Part shown: in pieces, positions 34,701 to 44,394 of the stretch
How positions within the stretch are numbered: position 1 is the stretch's first letter
How the letters are laid out: the number at the start of each line of letters is the position of its first letter
Assembly (NCBI GenBank): GCA_964036045.1
Contig: OZ038384.1
Span: 60,361,355 to 60,425,354 of the forward strand
DNA: 64,000 bases
Source: Eutreptiella sp. 'Long Island Sound 2002'
Taxonomy: Eukaryota; Euglenozoa; Euglenophyceae; Eutreptiales; Eutreptiaceae
Direction of reading: 5' to 3'
Program-made: the position numbers and the translations under genes
The notes under the pieces: generated by a model
Database searches by the model: none
What the model saw: only the letters and a program-made list of their open reading frames with translations
Told to the model about the DNA's origin: nothing

Positions 34701-36614
34701 CCCAGATGAAATGAACGCACTGCACTGGCGGTGGCACCAGCGCGCCGCCCTGCGCATCCGTACGGCCATGCAGGACCATAATATCTGGGACATCCCTGGA
34801 TCACCGGGCTACCAGGGACACGCCTCAGGCCACCGGCGGCCGCGGTCCCAAGACGTCCCGGATCCCCCAGGCAGGCGGCGCGCCGAAACTCACCGGAACA
34901 CCCACGGGGTCCACCACCCAGTAGGGGTTCCCCTTTTGGCACATACAGCAGCCCCCTGCGGCCGTTCGCCCCACGGAGGAGCCCGGGCAGTCCCCACGCC
35001 TCGAGGGTGCAAGGCGACACGCCGGAGCAGCGCCAAGAGACGAGGCACCCTGGCCGATCCCGTCGCCGCAGCCGCACGCCGCCCCCCGCAGCGCGACGAG
35101 TCGTCTTCAATGAGGATATGGACAGGGACCACGGGGGCCTCCGCGACCCCCACGCTCGGCGAACATCATCGACCTCCGACCCCAGACGCCGGTCCAAGAG
35201 GCCCCGCACCGAGCGGACGCACATCCCCACCATTCTCACGCCGGCCGAGCGCGAGCAGCAAGCAGCGCTTCAAGCGGACCCTCGCCAGACGGCGGGCGAA
35301 ACGTCCAGCTCATCTGGTGCCTCCCTCCCGGAGTCAGCGGCTGATCCGCTACCGAGAGGACCACACGCCACGGACACGCGACCAAGGGAGCCCGCGCCCG
35401 ACCCCAGCCCTACGCAAGGGGCGGCGGGGCAGCCCTCCCCGCAGTCCAGAAGCCGCCAGGCCACGGAGGGCACATCGTGGCAGCCGGGACACGACGCGAG
35501 CGGACCAAGGACGGACGCAGAGATGACAGGGACCTCTAGCCCCCAGGAGCCCGCTGGCCCACTGCCCACCGCCACGCCCTGCTCGATGCCCCGGCAACGG
35601 GAACCCCCCACGGAGTACGTGCCTGGGGGACACCCGGGTGCCACCTCACGGCACCCCTCCCCGGCTGCCGCGGCACTGGACCAAGACCGGGTGGCCATGC
35701 CCCCCCCGCCCCCCCGACCGCCACAGCAACGGGGCACGGGTCCCTTCGACGAAGCGGAACTGAGGGCGCTCTACGACATCCACGCTTCCACGCCCTCGAG
35801 CGAGCTGGTGGCCACCCTCCAGTAACACATCCGTAACGTCGACCCAAACAGGCTTTCCGCCGTAGTCCCCCTGCCACATGCCCCGACAACCCAAATCTTT
35901 GTGCGACAGCTCCAGGCGCTCGTCACACCCGGGACACAGGTCTCTGACGACCTCTCCGAAGCGTGGATCTGGTGGTTCAACACCCACCAACCGGCCCAAG
36001 GGGGCGTGTGGGTCCCACACCTGGGCTGGGTACACACGCTCATAGCGCCGCCGACAGACCCCAGGCCCGCACCCACCACCGGAGGCCGGGAGCGGGCCGC
36101 CCCAACACCGGGACCCGACAACCTCCGTATCCCACCACACGAGGGCCTGGAGGCATGGGAAAGCGGGACCGCCCGTAGCAGGGGGCACAACCTCACGAAC
36201 CTGACGGCGCACTACCCGGAGACAGTGCGCGCAGCGCCCCCGCTGCGCGAACGTGACCCCGGTACCATCGCCATGATCGTGTTGGAGAATGGCCACTACT
36301 ACCAGGTGCGGATCATCCCACACCTGCAGGACAACCATTGGAGACTGGAGGCCGTCGACCCCATGCTCCGGGCGACCATGGACCTGTCGGACAACCCTAC
36401 CCCCCTGCTCCCAGACCAACCCCCCGACCCCCTGACGGCCATTGTGTCGGGGACGGCAGGCACCTGGCACCCAGGCCACGCTCTCTACTGCCTCTGGCGG
36501 TGGGCGCGGCGCCGCTGGCTGCACACCAGGGCGTGGTCAGCGGCGTGGAGATTCTACCTCGACGGCCGGCAAAGGGGCCAGCCAAACACGCAGAGCCCGC
36601 GGCCGAACCCATGA
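31752..36614 (+). pseudogene. P ORF3: long polyprotein with RING-like finger and possible Ulp-like peptidase
   Basis: The frame starts with ATG at 31,752. Near its N-terminus Cys15, Cys18, Cys36, His43, Cys46, Cys49, Cys59 and Cys66 form a RING-like pattern; the Cys36-His43 gap is longer than usual. A helical segment follows (GWLVGDAESAMGIARGAHGA), then long Pro/Ala/Thr-rich low-complexity sequence. The C-terminal part from about 35,740 has QVSDDLSEAWIWWFN, NGHYYQVRIIP, WRLEAVDPM and WHPGHALYCLWRWA, which resembles a Ulp1/C48 cysteine peptidase layout (WLxD, His, Asp, Cys). The assignment is tentative, as no QxxxDCG motif is seen. Frameshifts fall at about 33,000-33,180 and 34,800-34,900, and TAA at 35,823. 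The reading ends in TGA. It sits downstream of RT, which is unusual. Confidence 0.5.
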
Positions 36615-37179
36615 CCACGGGGGTGTTGTCGAACAGCGCACGCCACCAGATCCGGGCGCTGGTGCTGGGCAATTGACTGCAACCCGCCGTCCGCACTGAG
36701 GCGGAGACCCAAGCGGCACGCCCAGCCCTTCTGCACGCAAACTTCAGTAACCTCCACGGCGCCCCGTTGCGACGCATGGGACGCGCCCCCAGGACCCTGA
36801 GCCGCGCCTGGCCACAGGTCCTACCGCGACGACCCAGTGGCACACAACCGCGCAACACACCCCAGCAACACCTGACGGTCAGACAAACTGACGAGAGGGA
36901 CATCAACCTGCCCGACACATGCAACAGATGCCTGGAGAGTGGAGGCCGGCCTTCGCAACCCGTGGTGTCAAGCACGCACAGAAAACCCCCCGACTTCCTC
37001 CTACAACCCCCCGGGCGAGGGCCACGCTTCTCGGACCCCGCGACCCACCTGCAGCAGGGAACGGGGCGGCCCCACGCCCGGACCCGTCCTCCCGCCTCAC
37101 CCTCCTCTCCCCCGAGCCGGATCCACAAGGGGCCGGGCAAAGGGCCCGGCCAAATACGCGAAACCCCCGGCCGGGCCGA
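36615..37179 (+). other. P sequence between ORF3 and the M insertion
   Basis: C- and A-rich. A frame from about 36,680 to 37,200 reads plausibly in part (LPDTCNRCLESGG) but lacks a known domain and could be either coding or UTR. Confidence 0.4.
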
Positions 37180-37190
37180 TAACCACAAGA
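37180..37190. repeat. 11-bp target-site duplication of M, left copy
   Basis: TAACCACAAGA, identical to 57,621-57,631. It directly abuts the 3' tail of M (minus strand). Confidence 0.85.
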
Positions 37191-39572
37191 GGTTTGAGGT
37201 TTGAGGTTTGGATTTGCGGGTACTAGACGCCTTTCGGCCCCGGGGGGCCACCTGGTCGGGCCAGGTGATATCCTCCCCACCGGGTCCTAGTGGGGGGCCC
37301 TCGGAAGACGCACGTCCTGCCTGGTAGCGGAGTCCCCCGGGTTCACAGAGCTCGGAGCCCCGTCCTTCCCCGGCTTCCCCGTTTCGCCACTCCCCGGTCA
37401 GTGCATCAATTCGCAGCCGTGGCTGCGGGCGCTTACCCACTGCGTCGCCCCCCTAATGCGTGGTCGCCCGGGGCGCCGGTGCCGCCGGGCCCGTGCTACT
37501 GGCTTGACGCCAGTGGGACCCCCTTGGGCTGGCGCGGAGGCTGCCTAGCCTAGGGGTTTGGGCGTGGCGCTGTGCGCAACTACTGCCTTGGCGGGTGCAG
37601 TGCCCCGTCTGTGTGTGCGCGGCGCTCGCGGCCGGTTCGGGGTGTTCGGGCCGGTACCTGGTGTTGTGTCTCTCTCGTTTCCCCCTCCCGGCCCCGCGTG
37701 TTCCGCGCTGCGTGTGGCGGGCCGTCCCGTCCCGGTGTCCCTTACCCTCGCTCGCTGGTACGCCATTCCACGCGGTCTGTGCGTTCCGCGCGCTCGGTCC
37801 GGTTGCCCTTCTGGTAGTCCCCGCGTGTCCCTTTCGTGTGTGTGCGCTCGCGCTCCCGCGGTGTCCGCCCCCCCCCCCCCCCTGAGTGGTGTGGTGTGCG
37901 CACCTCGCGTGGTCCCGGCACTGGGCGCTGGTAGGGCCGTTCCACGTGGTCCGTGCCCCTCCCCGTGTCCTGCCCCGGTCCCTTGCTCCGTCTGGCGTGC
38001 TTGGGGGGGGCGGTCCGGTCCCGGTTCCCCCCTACTTGGCTTGGGGTTGTGAGGGTGGCGGTAGGGCGTCCCCGGGGGGGGTGCCCTCTACTGTTGCGAG
38101 GGGCGTCTGGGGTCAGGCGCTCCCCCTCCCCCGACTGCCCGCCCACTGGGCGGGCTGTCGGGGTCCGCGATCCGCGTGTTGTGGGCGCCGGCGTGCGGGT
38201 GTGGGGGCCCTTCTCTGTCCCCTCGGCCTGCACGCCCTGTCGGGGCTGCGCGCCGCGGGGCGGGTCCGTGGCGTTCCTGTGCCAGGGGGGCGGGCTGGGG
38301 GGGGGGGGCGTGCGCTGTACCCCCCGTTTGTGCGGCCGGGGGGGGGCCTGTAGGGCAGGGGGTCGCTCTGCCTCGTGCCGTCCCTCTGCTTTCCCTGGGC
38401 AGGCAACAAAGCGGGTGTCACTGGCGTTGTGCTGTCCATGGGGGGCGTGGCCCCCCATACCACTCCGGTTCGTGCTCACCAGGCTTCTCTGGGTGTGATC
38501 TGTGCGGCGTCCTGGCGCGTTGGCGCGGGCTCTCTTGTTCTCCGCGGCCCCCGTGGGAGCCGGCGGCTGGGGCGGGGGGGCGGGTCGCGCTCCGGCCCCT
38601 CTCTCGGGCGGGGGGGGGACCATCCCCCCTGCCTCGGGGGGTGGGGGCCGGGGCCCCCGCGGCTTGCGGGCCGCTGGGGGGGCGGGGGGGGGGGGTGTCG
38701 CGCCGCGGCCTCCCTGCTCCCCTTCTGGGCGGCGGCCTGCAGTACTCAATCCTGGCCCCCCTTGTGTCGTCGGCGCGCTCCCTTCCGGCGTGCGCGTGCG
38801 GTCGGGGTCGAAGTGCCGCCCCGGGTTGGGGGGGGGTGAGGGGCGGCCCGTGGACCGCTCCCCTGGGGGCCCTTGCAGACCTGAACCCCCCCTCTGCCCT
38901 CCCTGAGTGGGCTGTGGTCACGGGAGGCTCATGTGGGGCGCGGCCTCCATACTGTTCCGTGGCGCGCGTTGCTCCGGCACCCTAGTGTGGGCTCGCTGGA
39001 GCAGGCCCAGCCGCTTCTCCCCCCACCGCGTCGCCGTCCCTTCTGGGGCGGGGGGGTCCCCTCGGCTCCAGGGGGGGCGGAGGGCCGCGCCTGTGGCTCC
39101 CCAGCTGGGGGGGTTGCGGGGGGGGGGGTGGGGGGGCCGCCCCCCCGCCCGCTCTTGGGCCTGCGCGGGGGGGGGTGGGGGGGGCCCTCTGGTCCCCTGG
39201 CGACGCCTCCTGACGGCCGGGGGGGGGGGCGGCATGGCGGTACCGGCCCCTGGGGGCCAGCCATCGGCTGGGGGGTCAAGCCCTTCCCCGCCCTTCTCTA
39301 CTTAGAGCCGGACCCTCGTGCAGGCCCTCGCTGGGGCCCCTCATCCCGCCGGCCGTCGTCGCGCGGCGCTGGCCGGCCAGGGGCGGCCGTGAGGGTTAGC
39401 GGTCAGCAGTCACCGGGCTGCGGGGCAGCAGGTTCCCCCCCGCGCTCGTTGTCTCTGTCCTCCCTCCCGCGGGAGGTGGCACGCTCTCCTGCGTCACGCC
39501 GTACCGTGGGGGGGGCGTGGGTCGGGGGGCCCAGCTCCCCCCCCTACTTTCTCGCTTCCGCCGTCTGGGCCA
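37191..39572 (-). other. 3' UTR of M with 7-bp-repeat tail
   Basis: On the plus strand it starts with three GGTTTGA-type repeats, the M 3' tail. The part to 38,060 matches 17,485-18,325. From about 38,062 to 38,275 is a fragment of the 418-bp unit, the same sequence that forms the array at the other end of M. The rest to 39,300 is very GC-rich with many runs of G on the plus strand. I see no credible gene. Confidence 0.65.
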
Positions 39573-40092
39573 TCACCTGCGCCGCCGCTTGTGTGGGGGC
39601 TGGGGCCGTGGCGGCGGCAGGTTGCGCCGGCGGTAGCGCCAGTGGGCGAGGGCGCTGCGCAAAGCCCGGGGGAGCCAGTTGTTGGCGTCCGCATCCGTGA
39701 TGCGGAGCACCGCCCCCCCTTCCAGGAAGGCCGGCCACGTCGGCTCCCTGTCGGGCCACGCCGCCCGGATCACTGACCTGAGGACCCTCTCATGGTCCTC
39801 TGGGGCTGCCAACCCCCCCCGAGGGTACCTCTTGGTTTCCCCCGTCTCTCCGGAGGAGCACGGCATCGAAAGACCGGTTCCTCAACCCCCTGGTGGTCCC
39901 CTGGTTGGCCCAGCACAACCACCCGTACACCTCCCCCACCAGAGGGAGGGCATCTTCCCCCAGAGGGTCCGGGACCGCGCCCCAGTCCCGGTCCCATGGC
40001 CAGGCCCCCTCTGCCCCCCGCGCCGGCTCCCCTCGCTGCCCCTGTGCCTGCGGCGCCGATGCCGCGCCCTGCCCCCCCTCTGCCGAGGCCAT
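39573..40092 (-). CDS. M late coding segment (end of ORF5 or a separate ORF6), frameshifted
   Basis: Two overlapping minus-strand frames give a continuous protein-like reading if one frameshift near 39,840 is allowed. First comes a part with DRDWGAVPDPLGEDALPLVG and GWLCWANQGTTRG, then a part with VIRAAWPDREPTWPAFLEGG and NNWLPRALRSALAHWRYRRR, ending in a basic tail KRRRR. I know no family. It may continue ORF5 through another frameshift near 40,180. High GC makes spurious frames common here, so it rests on composition and the sensible joining of frames. Confidence 0.4.
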
Positions 40093-40174
40093 CCGCGCCG
40101 GCTCCGCCCTCGGCGCGGGGGGGGCTGGCTGTTGCCGGGGTCGTGGGGGCTGGGGGGGGACGAGCTCGCCGGCG

Positions 40175-41797
40175 TCAGGGTCGATGTTGTAGAGGTGGTG
40201 TTTGGTGGTGGTGGTGGTGGTGGTGGGTGTGGTGCGCCGGCATCTGTTGGATGCCGGGGGGGATGCACCTCACCGGCTGCACGTCCGGCTGCGGGGGCGC
40301 CCCGCTCCCCGCCCCCCTCCCTTCGTCCCGCCCTCCCCCCTGGGTTTCCATGCCCCGTCCCGCCTGTCCCTTGGGGCCCGCGGCGCCCTTGCCCTTGCCC
40401 TCCGGCCCCTTTCCAGCCCCCTGCCCGTGCTGCGGGTCCCGCCCCCCGTCCCCCATGCCCTGGCTCGCCCGCTCACCCACCGCCCCTCGCCCTGCCCCCT
40501 GTACCTGGGCTCCCTGCCCGTGCCCCTGCGCGCCCTTCCCGTGCCCTGGTCCCTTCCCGGCCCCCTGCCCTGAGTCGCGCCGTCCGCTGCCTGCGCTCTG
40601 CTCCCCCCCGCTGCTGCGCCCTTGCTCCCTGCCGCGCGTGCCCTGGCCTGCTCCTTGCGTGCGCTCCTGGGCCCTTCCCCTGTCGCCTCCTGCCCCCCGC
40701 TCCGCGCTCCCGTGGCTGGCACACAGCTCTGCCTGCGCGCCCTCCCCCCCTTCCTGGATCACGCGCCGGGCGTCCCGCTGTCTTTGCAGCTGCGGCAGCG
40801 TGACGCCCGGCGGCGAGCGCTCGGGCGCCGGGGGGCGGACGTGCCGCGCCCGCCCCGGGGAGAAGGGCTTGGGGGGGAACTGCTTGGGGGGGCTGGTGTG
40901 GGTGTGGGTGGGGTTGGCATGGGCACGGTACTTCGCGCTCTCCCTGCCCACTGCTGCTGCTGCAGCGGCCGCCGGCGAGGCGCCCGTGGCCCGTGCGGGG
41001 TTCTTCCCTCGCTTGCGCGGCGTGCTGGGGGTCGCGGCCTGGCCGGCTGAGGCAGTGGCGCGGCCCGCCGGGGCCGCGGTCGCAACTCCTCGCGCGCCCT
41101 CCTCGCTCTCCTCTGCTGCTGTGGCGGCCGCCGGCGAGGCGCCCGTGGCCCGTGCGGGGTCCGTCCCCCGCTTTCGCGGCCTGCTGGGGGTCGCGGCGTG
41201 GCCGGCCGAGGCGGTGGCGCGGCCCGCCGGGGCCGCGGCTGCAGCCCCTCGCGCGCCCTCCTCGCTCTCCTCCGCTGCTGTGGCGGCCGCCGGCGAGGCG
41301 CTTGTGGCCCGTGCGGGGTCCGTCCCCCGCTTTCGCGGCGAGCTGGGGGTCGCGGCGTGGCCGGCCGAGGCGGTGGCGCGGCCCGCCGGGGCCGCGGTCG
41401 CAACCCCTCGCGCGCCCTTCTCGCTCTCCTCTGCGTCTGCGGCAGCCCTCGGCGATGCGCCTGGTTCCTGCGCCGGGGCTACCCCCGGTGTCGGCGGCGT
41501 GCCGGGGGCCGCGGTCGGGGCCGCGGCGTGGCTCGCTGGGGCTGCGGTCTCCGCTTCCTGCGCGTCTGGGGCCCCCTCCCGGGGCGGGGCGGCGAGGCTT
41601 GCTGCTTGGGCGGCGGGGGCGGTCACCTCGGCTGGCTCAGGCTCCCGGGCCGGCGGCGGCGGCCCGACCAGCACCACCGCCTCCGTCAGCCTCCGCTCCT
41701 CGTGCTCCGCGAGGGTCTCCCCCGTCCACTCCGGGGAGGCGGGGGAGCGGGAGCGGGACCGGCGGTGGTGGCGGTCGTCCTGCTTGGGGGGAGCCAT
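40175..41797 (-). CDS. M ORF5: Ala/Pro-rich basic protein with 53-residue repeats
   Basis: 540 codons beginning MAPPKQDDRHHRRSRSRSP, an SR-type basic start. Then come roughly three 53-residue repeats (159-bp DNA period, anchors at 40,965, 41,124 and 41,283), each with a basic SPRKRG or TPRKRG motif and an EESEEGARG acidic stretch. The C-terminal half is Gly/Gln/Arg-rich, with a short His run from a trinucleotide repeat near 40,200. Basic S/TP-RKR motifs suggest nuclear localisation or nucleic-acid binding; this is inference. An 810-codon frame on the plus strand is its antisense shadow. The frame ends in TGA. Confidence 0.5.
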   Translation of the reverse strand: MAPPKQDDRHHRRSRSRSPASPEWTGETLAEHEERRLTEAVVLVGPPPPAREPEPAEVTAPAAQAASLAAPPREGAPDAQEAETAAPASHAAAPTAAPGTPPTPGVAPAQEPGASPRAAADAEESEKGARGVATAAPAGRATASAGHAATPSSPRKRGTDPARATSASPAAATAAEESEEGARGAAAAAPAGRATASAGHAATPSRPRKRGTDPARATGASPAAATAAEESEEGARGVATAAPAGRATASAGQAATPSTPRKRGKNPARATGASPAAAAAAAVGRESAKYRAHANPTHTHTSPPKQFPPKPFSPGRARHVRPPAPERSPPGVTLPQLQRQRDARRVIQEGGEGAQAELCASHGSAERGAGGDRGRAQERTQGAGQGTRGREQGRSSGGEQSAGSGRRDSGQGAGKGPGHGKGAQGHGQGAQVQGAGRGAVGERASQGMGDGGRDPQHGQGAGKGPEGKGKGAAGPKGQAGRGMETQGGGRDEGRGAGSGAPPQPDVQPVRCIPPGIQQMPAHHTHHHHHHHQTPPLQHRP

Positions 41798-41986
41798 CGG
41801 AGTCTGCCATCACTGTTATCCTGGTAGGCATGCCTGGTGGCAGGCGCGCCCTTCCCACTACCTCCTGGTGCAGCAGTGCTGTGCCGTGGGCAGTGCCGTG
41901 TCGTGCTCTGCGGGGGGGAGGGGGGGAGGGGGTGGGGGGCCGGCTGTGGCGTCAGCCCCGCTCGGCCGGGGGCCGGCGGCCATCCA

Positions 41987-43089
41987 TCAGCATTGGGAGG
42001 GGGGGCGGGGGAGCCACGCGGCCCACGCGTCGCGCCATAGCTCCCAGTCTGAGGCGGGGCCCAGGGCCCTGGGCCCCCGGGGGTCGTCGAGTGGTGTCGG
42101 GGGGAGCCGCACCAGGTGGACCCCCGTGACGGCGGTGACCTCCTGTGTTCGCAGGAAGGTGTGTACTCCGTCCCGCGCCGCGGGCGCCGGGAGGGGGGGG
42201 CGGGGTACGGGTGCTGCCCCATAGAGGTGGGTGGGGGTGATCCCCAGGACCCGCCCCGGGTCCCCGCGGGTCGCGACGACGAGGAGGAGCAGGGGGGTGC
42301 CAGGGCACTCTTGCCAGAGGACCTGCCCCCTGTGGTGGGCACCCCTGGTTCTGGAGAGGGGGGGGGGACAGGTCTGGGTTAGCCCAGCCGCGGGGCGCGT
42401 GCGTCGCCGGCGGGAGGGCGGGGCACCGAGTGGGCTCCCTGGGGACCGCCTCGCATACGATGGCGTACGGGGGGGTAGGCCTGGTGCCGTCGTAAACTGG
42501 GTTCGTCGGCCGGGGGCGGGCGTACGCCTCGTCCGCGCCTTTCACGAACACCGTGATCTCGCCCACCTCCAGGTCCTCGTCCGGTGGGTGCAGAAGGTGG
42601 AGCGCCGCATCCAGCTCGGACACTCCCCCCGGGGACGTGGCCCGCGCCTGGTTCAGGTACGGGGCCGCGTCCCCGGGGTAGCGCGTCCTGAGGGCGTGCA
42701 GCAGGGCTGGGGCGCTGCTGCAGAGAGACATGGCAGACCCTGCTCCCGTCAGCCGCAGGGTGTCCCCCATGGACAGGGGCCGGCCCGACCGGTTGGACTC
42801 GCGCCACTCGATCCAGTGCCCGTAGAGGGCCGTCTCGGCGCTGATGAGCCCCGGCTGGACAGCGTTCACGATCGGGTGCATTGCCGAGAGCAGCGTAGGG
42901 TCCCCCGCTCCGTTCAGGGCGCGGACGGCCGGGAGGGCGGTCTCGTTGAGGAAATGCCCTCCCACTGCCCGTCAGGTCACACCGTGCGGCAGCGTGCGCC
43001 TCGTGCGCCTCTGCCACCGTGTCCGCCAGCCCTGGCCCTGGACGGCCGCCTCCTGCATTTGCGGCGGGCCCTGGTGTGTCCCGGCCCAT
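41987..43089 (-). pseudogene. M ORF4, frameshifted, unknown function
   Basis: From an ATG at 43,089 the readable protein passes through three frames. First DTVAEAHEAHAAARCDLTG, then (shift near 42,970) a good helical stretch with FLNETALPAVRALNG and ETALYGHWIEWRES, then (shift near 42,360) TPLLLLVVATRGDPGRVLGI to a TGA at 41,987. The last part, with hydrophobic strands followed by WELWRDAWAAWLP, vaguely recalls the C-terminal part of P ORF3, but no catalytic triad is visible. It could be a degenerate relative of that domain. Confidence 0.4.
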
Positions 43090-43147
43090 CCCCCCGTCGG
43101 CGTGGCATGGTACTGCGGGCTCTGCAAAGGGCGGCGGCGGGTGGGGG

Positions 43148-44394
43148 TTAGGGCGCGAACACGTGCGACAGGTGCGCAACGGATGTGGGGTCCCGCAGGT
43201 GCACGTGGATCCACAGAAGGGCAGCGCCCGCGGGGCCCGCTCGTTCGTGTGAGGGGGTGTGTGCACCCTCGATGCGCCGGTGCAGGGCCTCCTGCTCTGT
43301 GCGCCTGCCCAGGCCTGCGGGAGGTTCGGGCCAGGGCCACGCGGCCACCTGGGCGCACCGCGCGCACCTGTTGGCGCCTGTCGACGCTGCGGAGGACACT
43401 GTGTCACATTCCCCGCAGAGCCGGCAGGTGTGTGGGAGGTGGGAGGGCGGCGACCAAGGGTCAAGATGGCGGAGCCAGAGGTCCCGGATCTCCAGCAGGC
43501 GGGCGCGGACGCGGCGCCGGTAGTCCTTGCCAAGCGTCTTCCGCTGGACCTTCCGCCACGTGTCGTCGGGGAGGATCCCGTGGTTGTGGAAGGCGGCGAT
43601 GAGGTCGTCCCACGCCGGGCAGGGGTGCCCCGGGGGGGGGGGGGTTGCCATGTACACGTGGCGCCCGGTGAGGTGGGGCGTCAGCGCATCCCATCGGCAC
43701 CCGTTCGCGGTGTCTCGGTGGAGGAGGGCCAGCAGGGTGCCGTCCGTGACTGCCTCCCATCCCACTCGCAGCCCTTCGCAGCCGTCCAGCTCCCGGCGCA
43801 GCGCGGCTGCAATGTCGGTGGGGAGCATGAGGAGCCCAGCCGGGACAGGGCGTCGTCGTATACCGGCCCCCCAGCTTTGAAGTGCGCCACGGCGAGCTGG
43901 GCGGCCCCGCCCTCTGGGGGGTGCCACCGGACGGTGGCCACGGCGTGTCCCCACGTGCGTATCTCCGTAGCCCCGAGTACGTTGGCGGCGTGAAGGACGA
44001 TGCGGGGCGGGACGGGTGTCCTGATGAGTGAGGACACGTCCCCAGTCCATCCCGTTTGCGGCCCCGGGCCCGCCTGCAGCCATTCCCCCGTCGCCGCGTC
44101 CCACGGGTGGTCAGGTCCCGCCCCGCGGATCACGGTGGGTCTCGGCCGGGTGTCCGGCCCCCATCCCTTGAGCGGGATGGCGGCGTATCGTTGCGCAGGG
44201 GTCTCCGGGGCGCGCGTGGCGGCGCACCACTGGCCCCACTCGCGCGCCCATTCCTCACCCACGATGCGCGCCTCTAATGCGGTCATGGAGCCGCGCCCGA
44301 TGATCCACGGTGGGAAGAGGGCGTCTTGTAGGTGCTTCGAGAACCCCCCCGGCAGGTCCTGGTACGGGTGGGGGCGGGCACTCCAGAGTGCCAA
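43148..44394 (-). pseudogene. M ORF3, zinc-ribbon-like protein with one frameshift
   Basis: The frame begins near 44,394, or at the ATG at 44,286 inside the end of ORF2, so the two ORFs overlap. It encodes TALEARIVGEEWAREWGQ and VLHAANVLGATEIRTWGHAV, then after a frameshift near 43,820 LPTDIAAALRRELDGCEG and DDTWRKVQRKTLGKDYRRR. A cysteine cluster CRLCGEC followed by CARCAQ near 43,330-43,410 could bind zinc. It ends in TAA at 43,150-43,148. No known family is recognised. Its position after RT parallels P ORF3, but I cannot show homology. Confidence 0.45.

Larger units (their letters stand above)
27874..37190 (+). mobile_element. P element, 5'-truncated non-LTR retrotransposon (left part)
   Basis: The element begins inside RT sequence, directly abutting gag, as expected of 5' truncation during target-primed reverse transcription. 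It has an RT/RNase H frame, then a second very long frame, then untranslated sequence interrupted at 37,190 by M. It resumes at 57,632-59,693, giving about 11.4 kb in all without its missing 5' end. Several in-frame stops and a few frameshifts show it is not active as it stands. The plus strand is C- and A-rich throughout. Confidence 0.7.

Noticed and set aside
39792-42224. An 810-codon plus-strand frame with Ala/Arg/Pro repeats
   Set aside because: It is antisense to M ORF5, and the repeat structure and SR-like start make sense only on the minus strand.
42990-43145. PHD-finger-like cysteines on the plus strand (CICGGPWC...WYCGLC)
   Set aside because: They are antisense to the readable M ORF4, the first half of a PHD finger is missing, and the surrounding plus frame does not read as protein.
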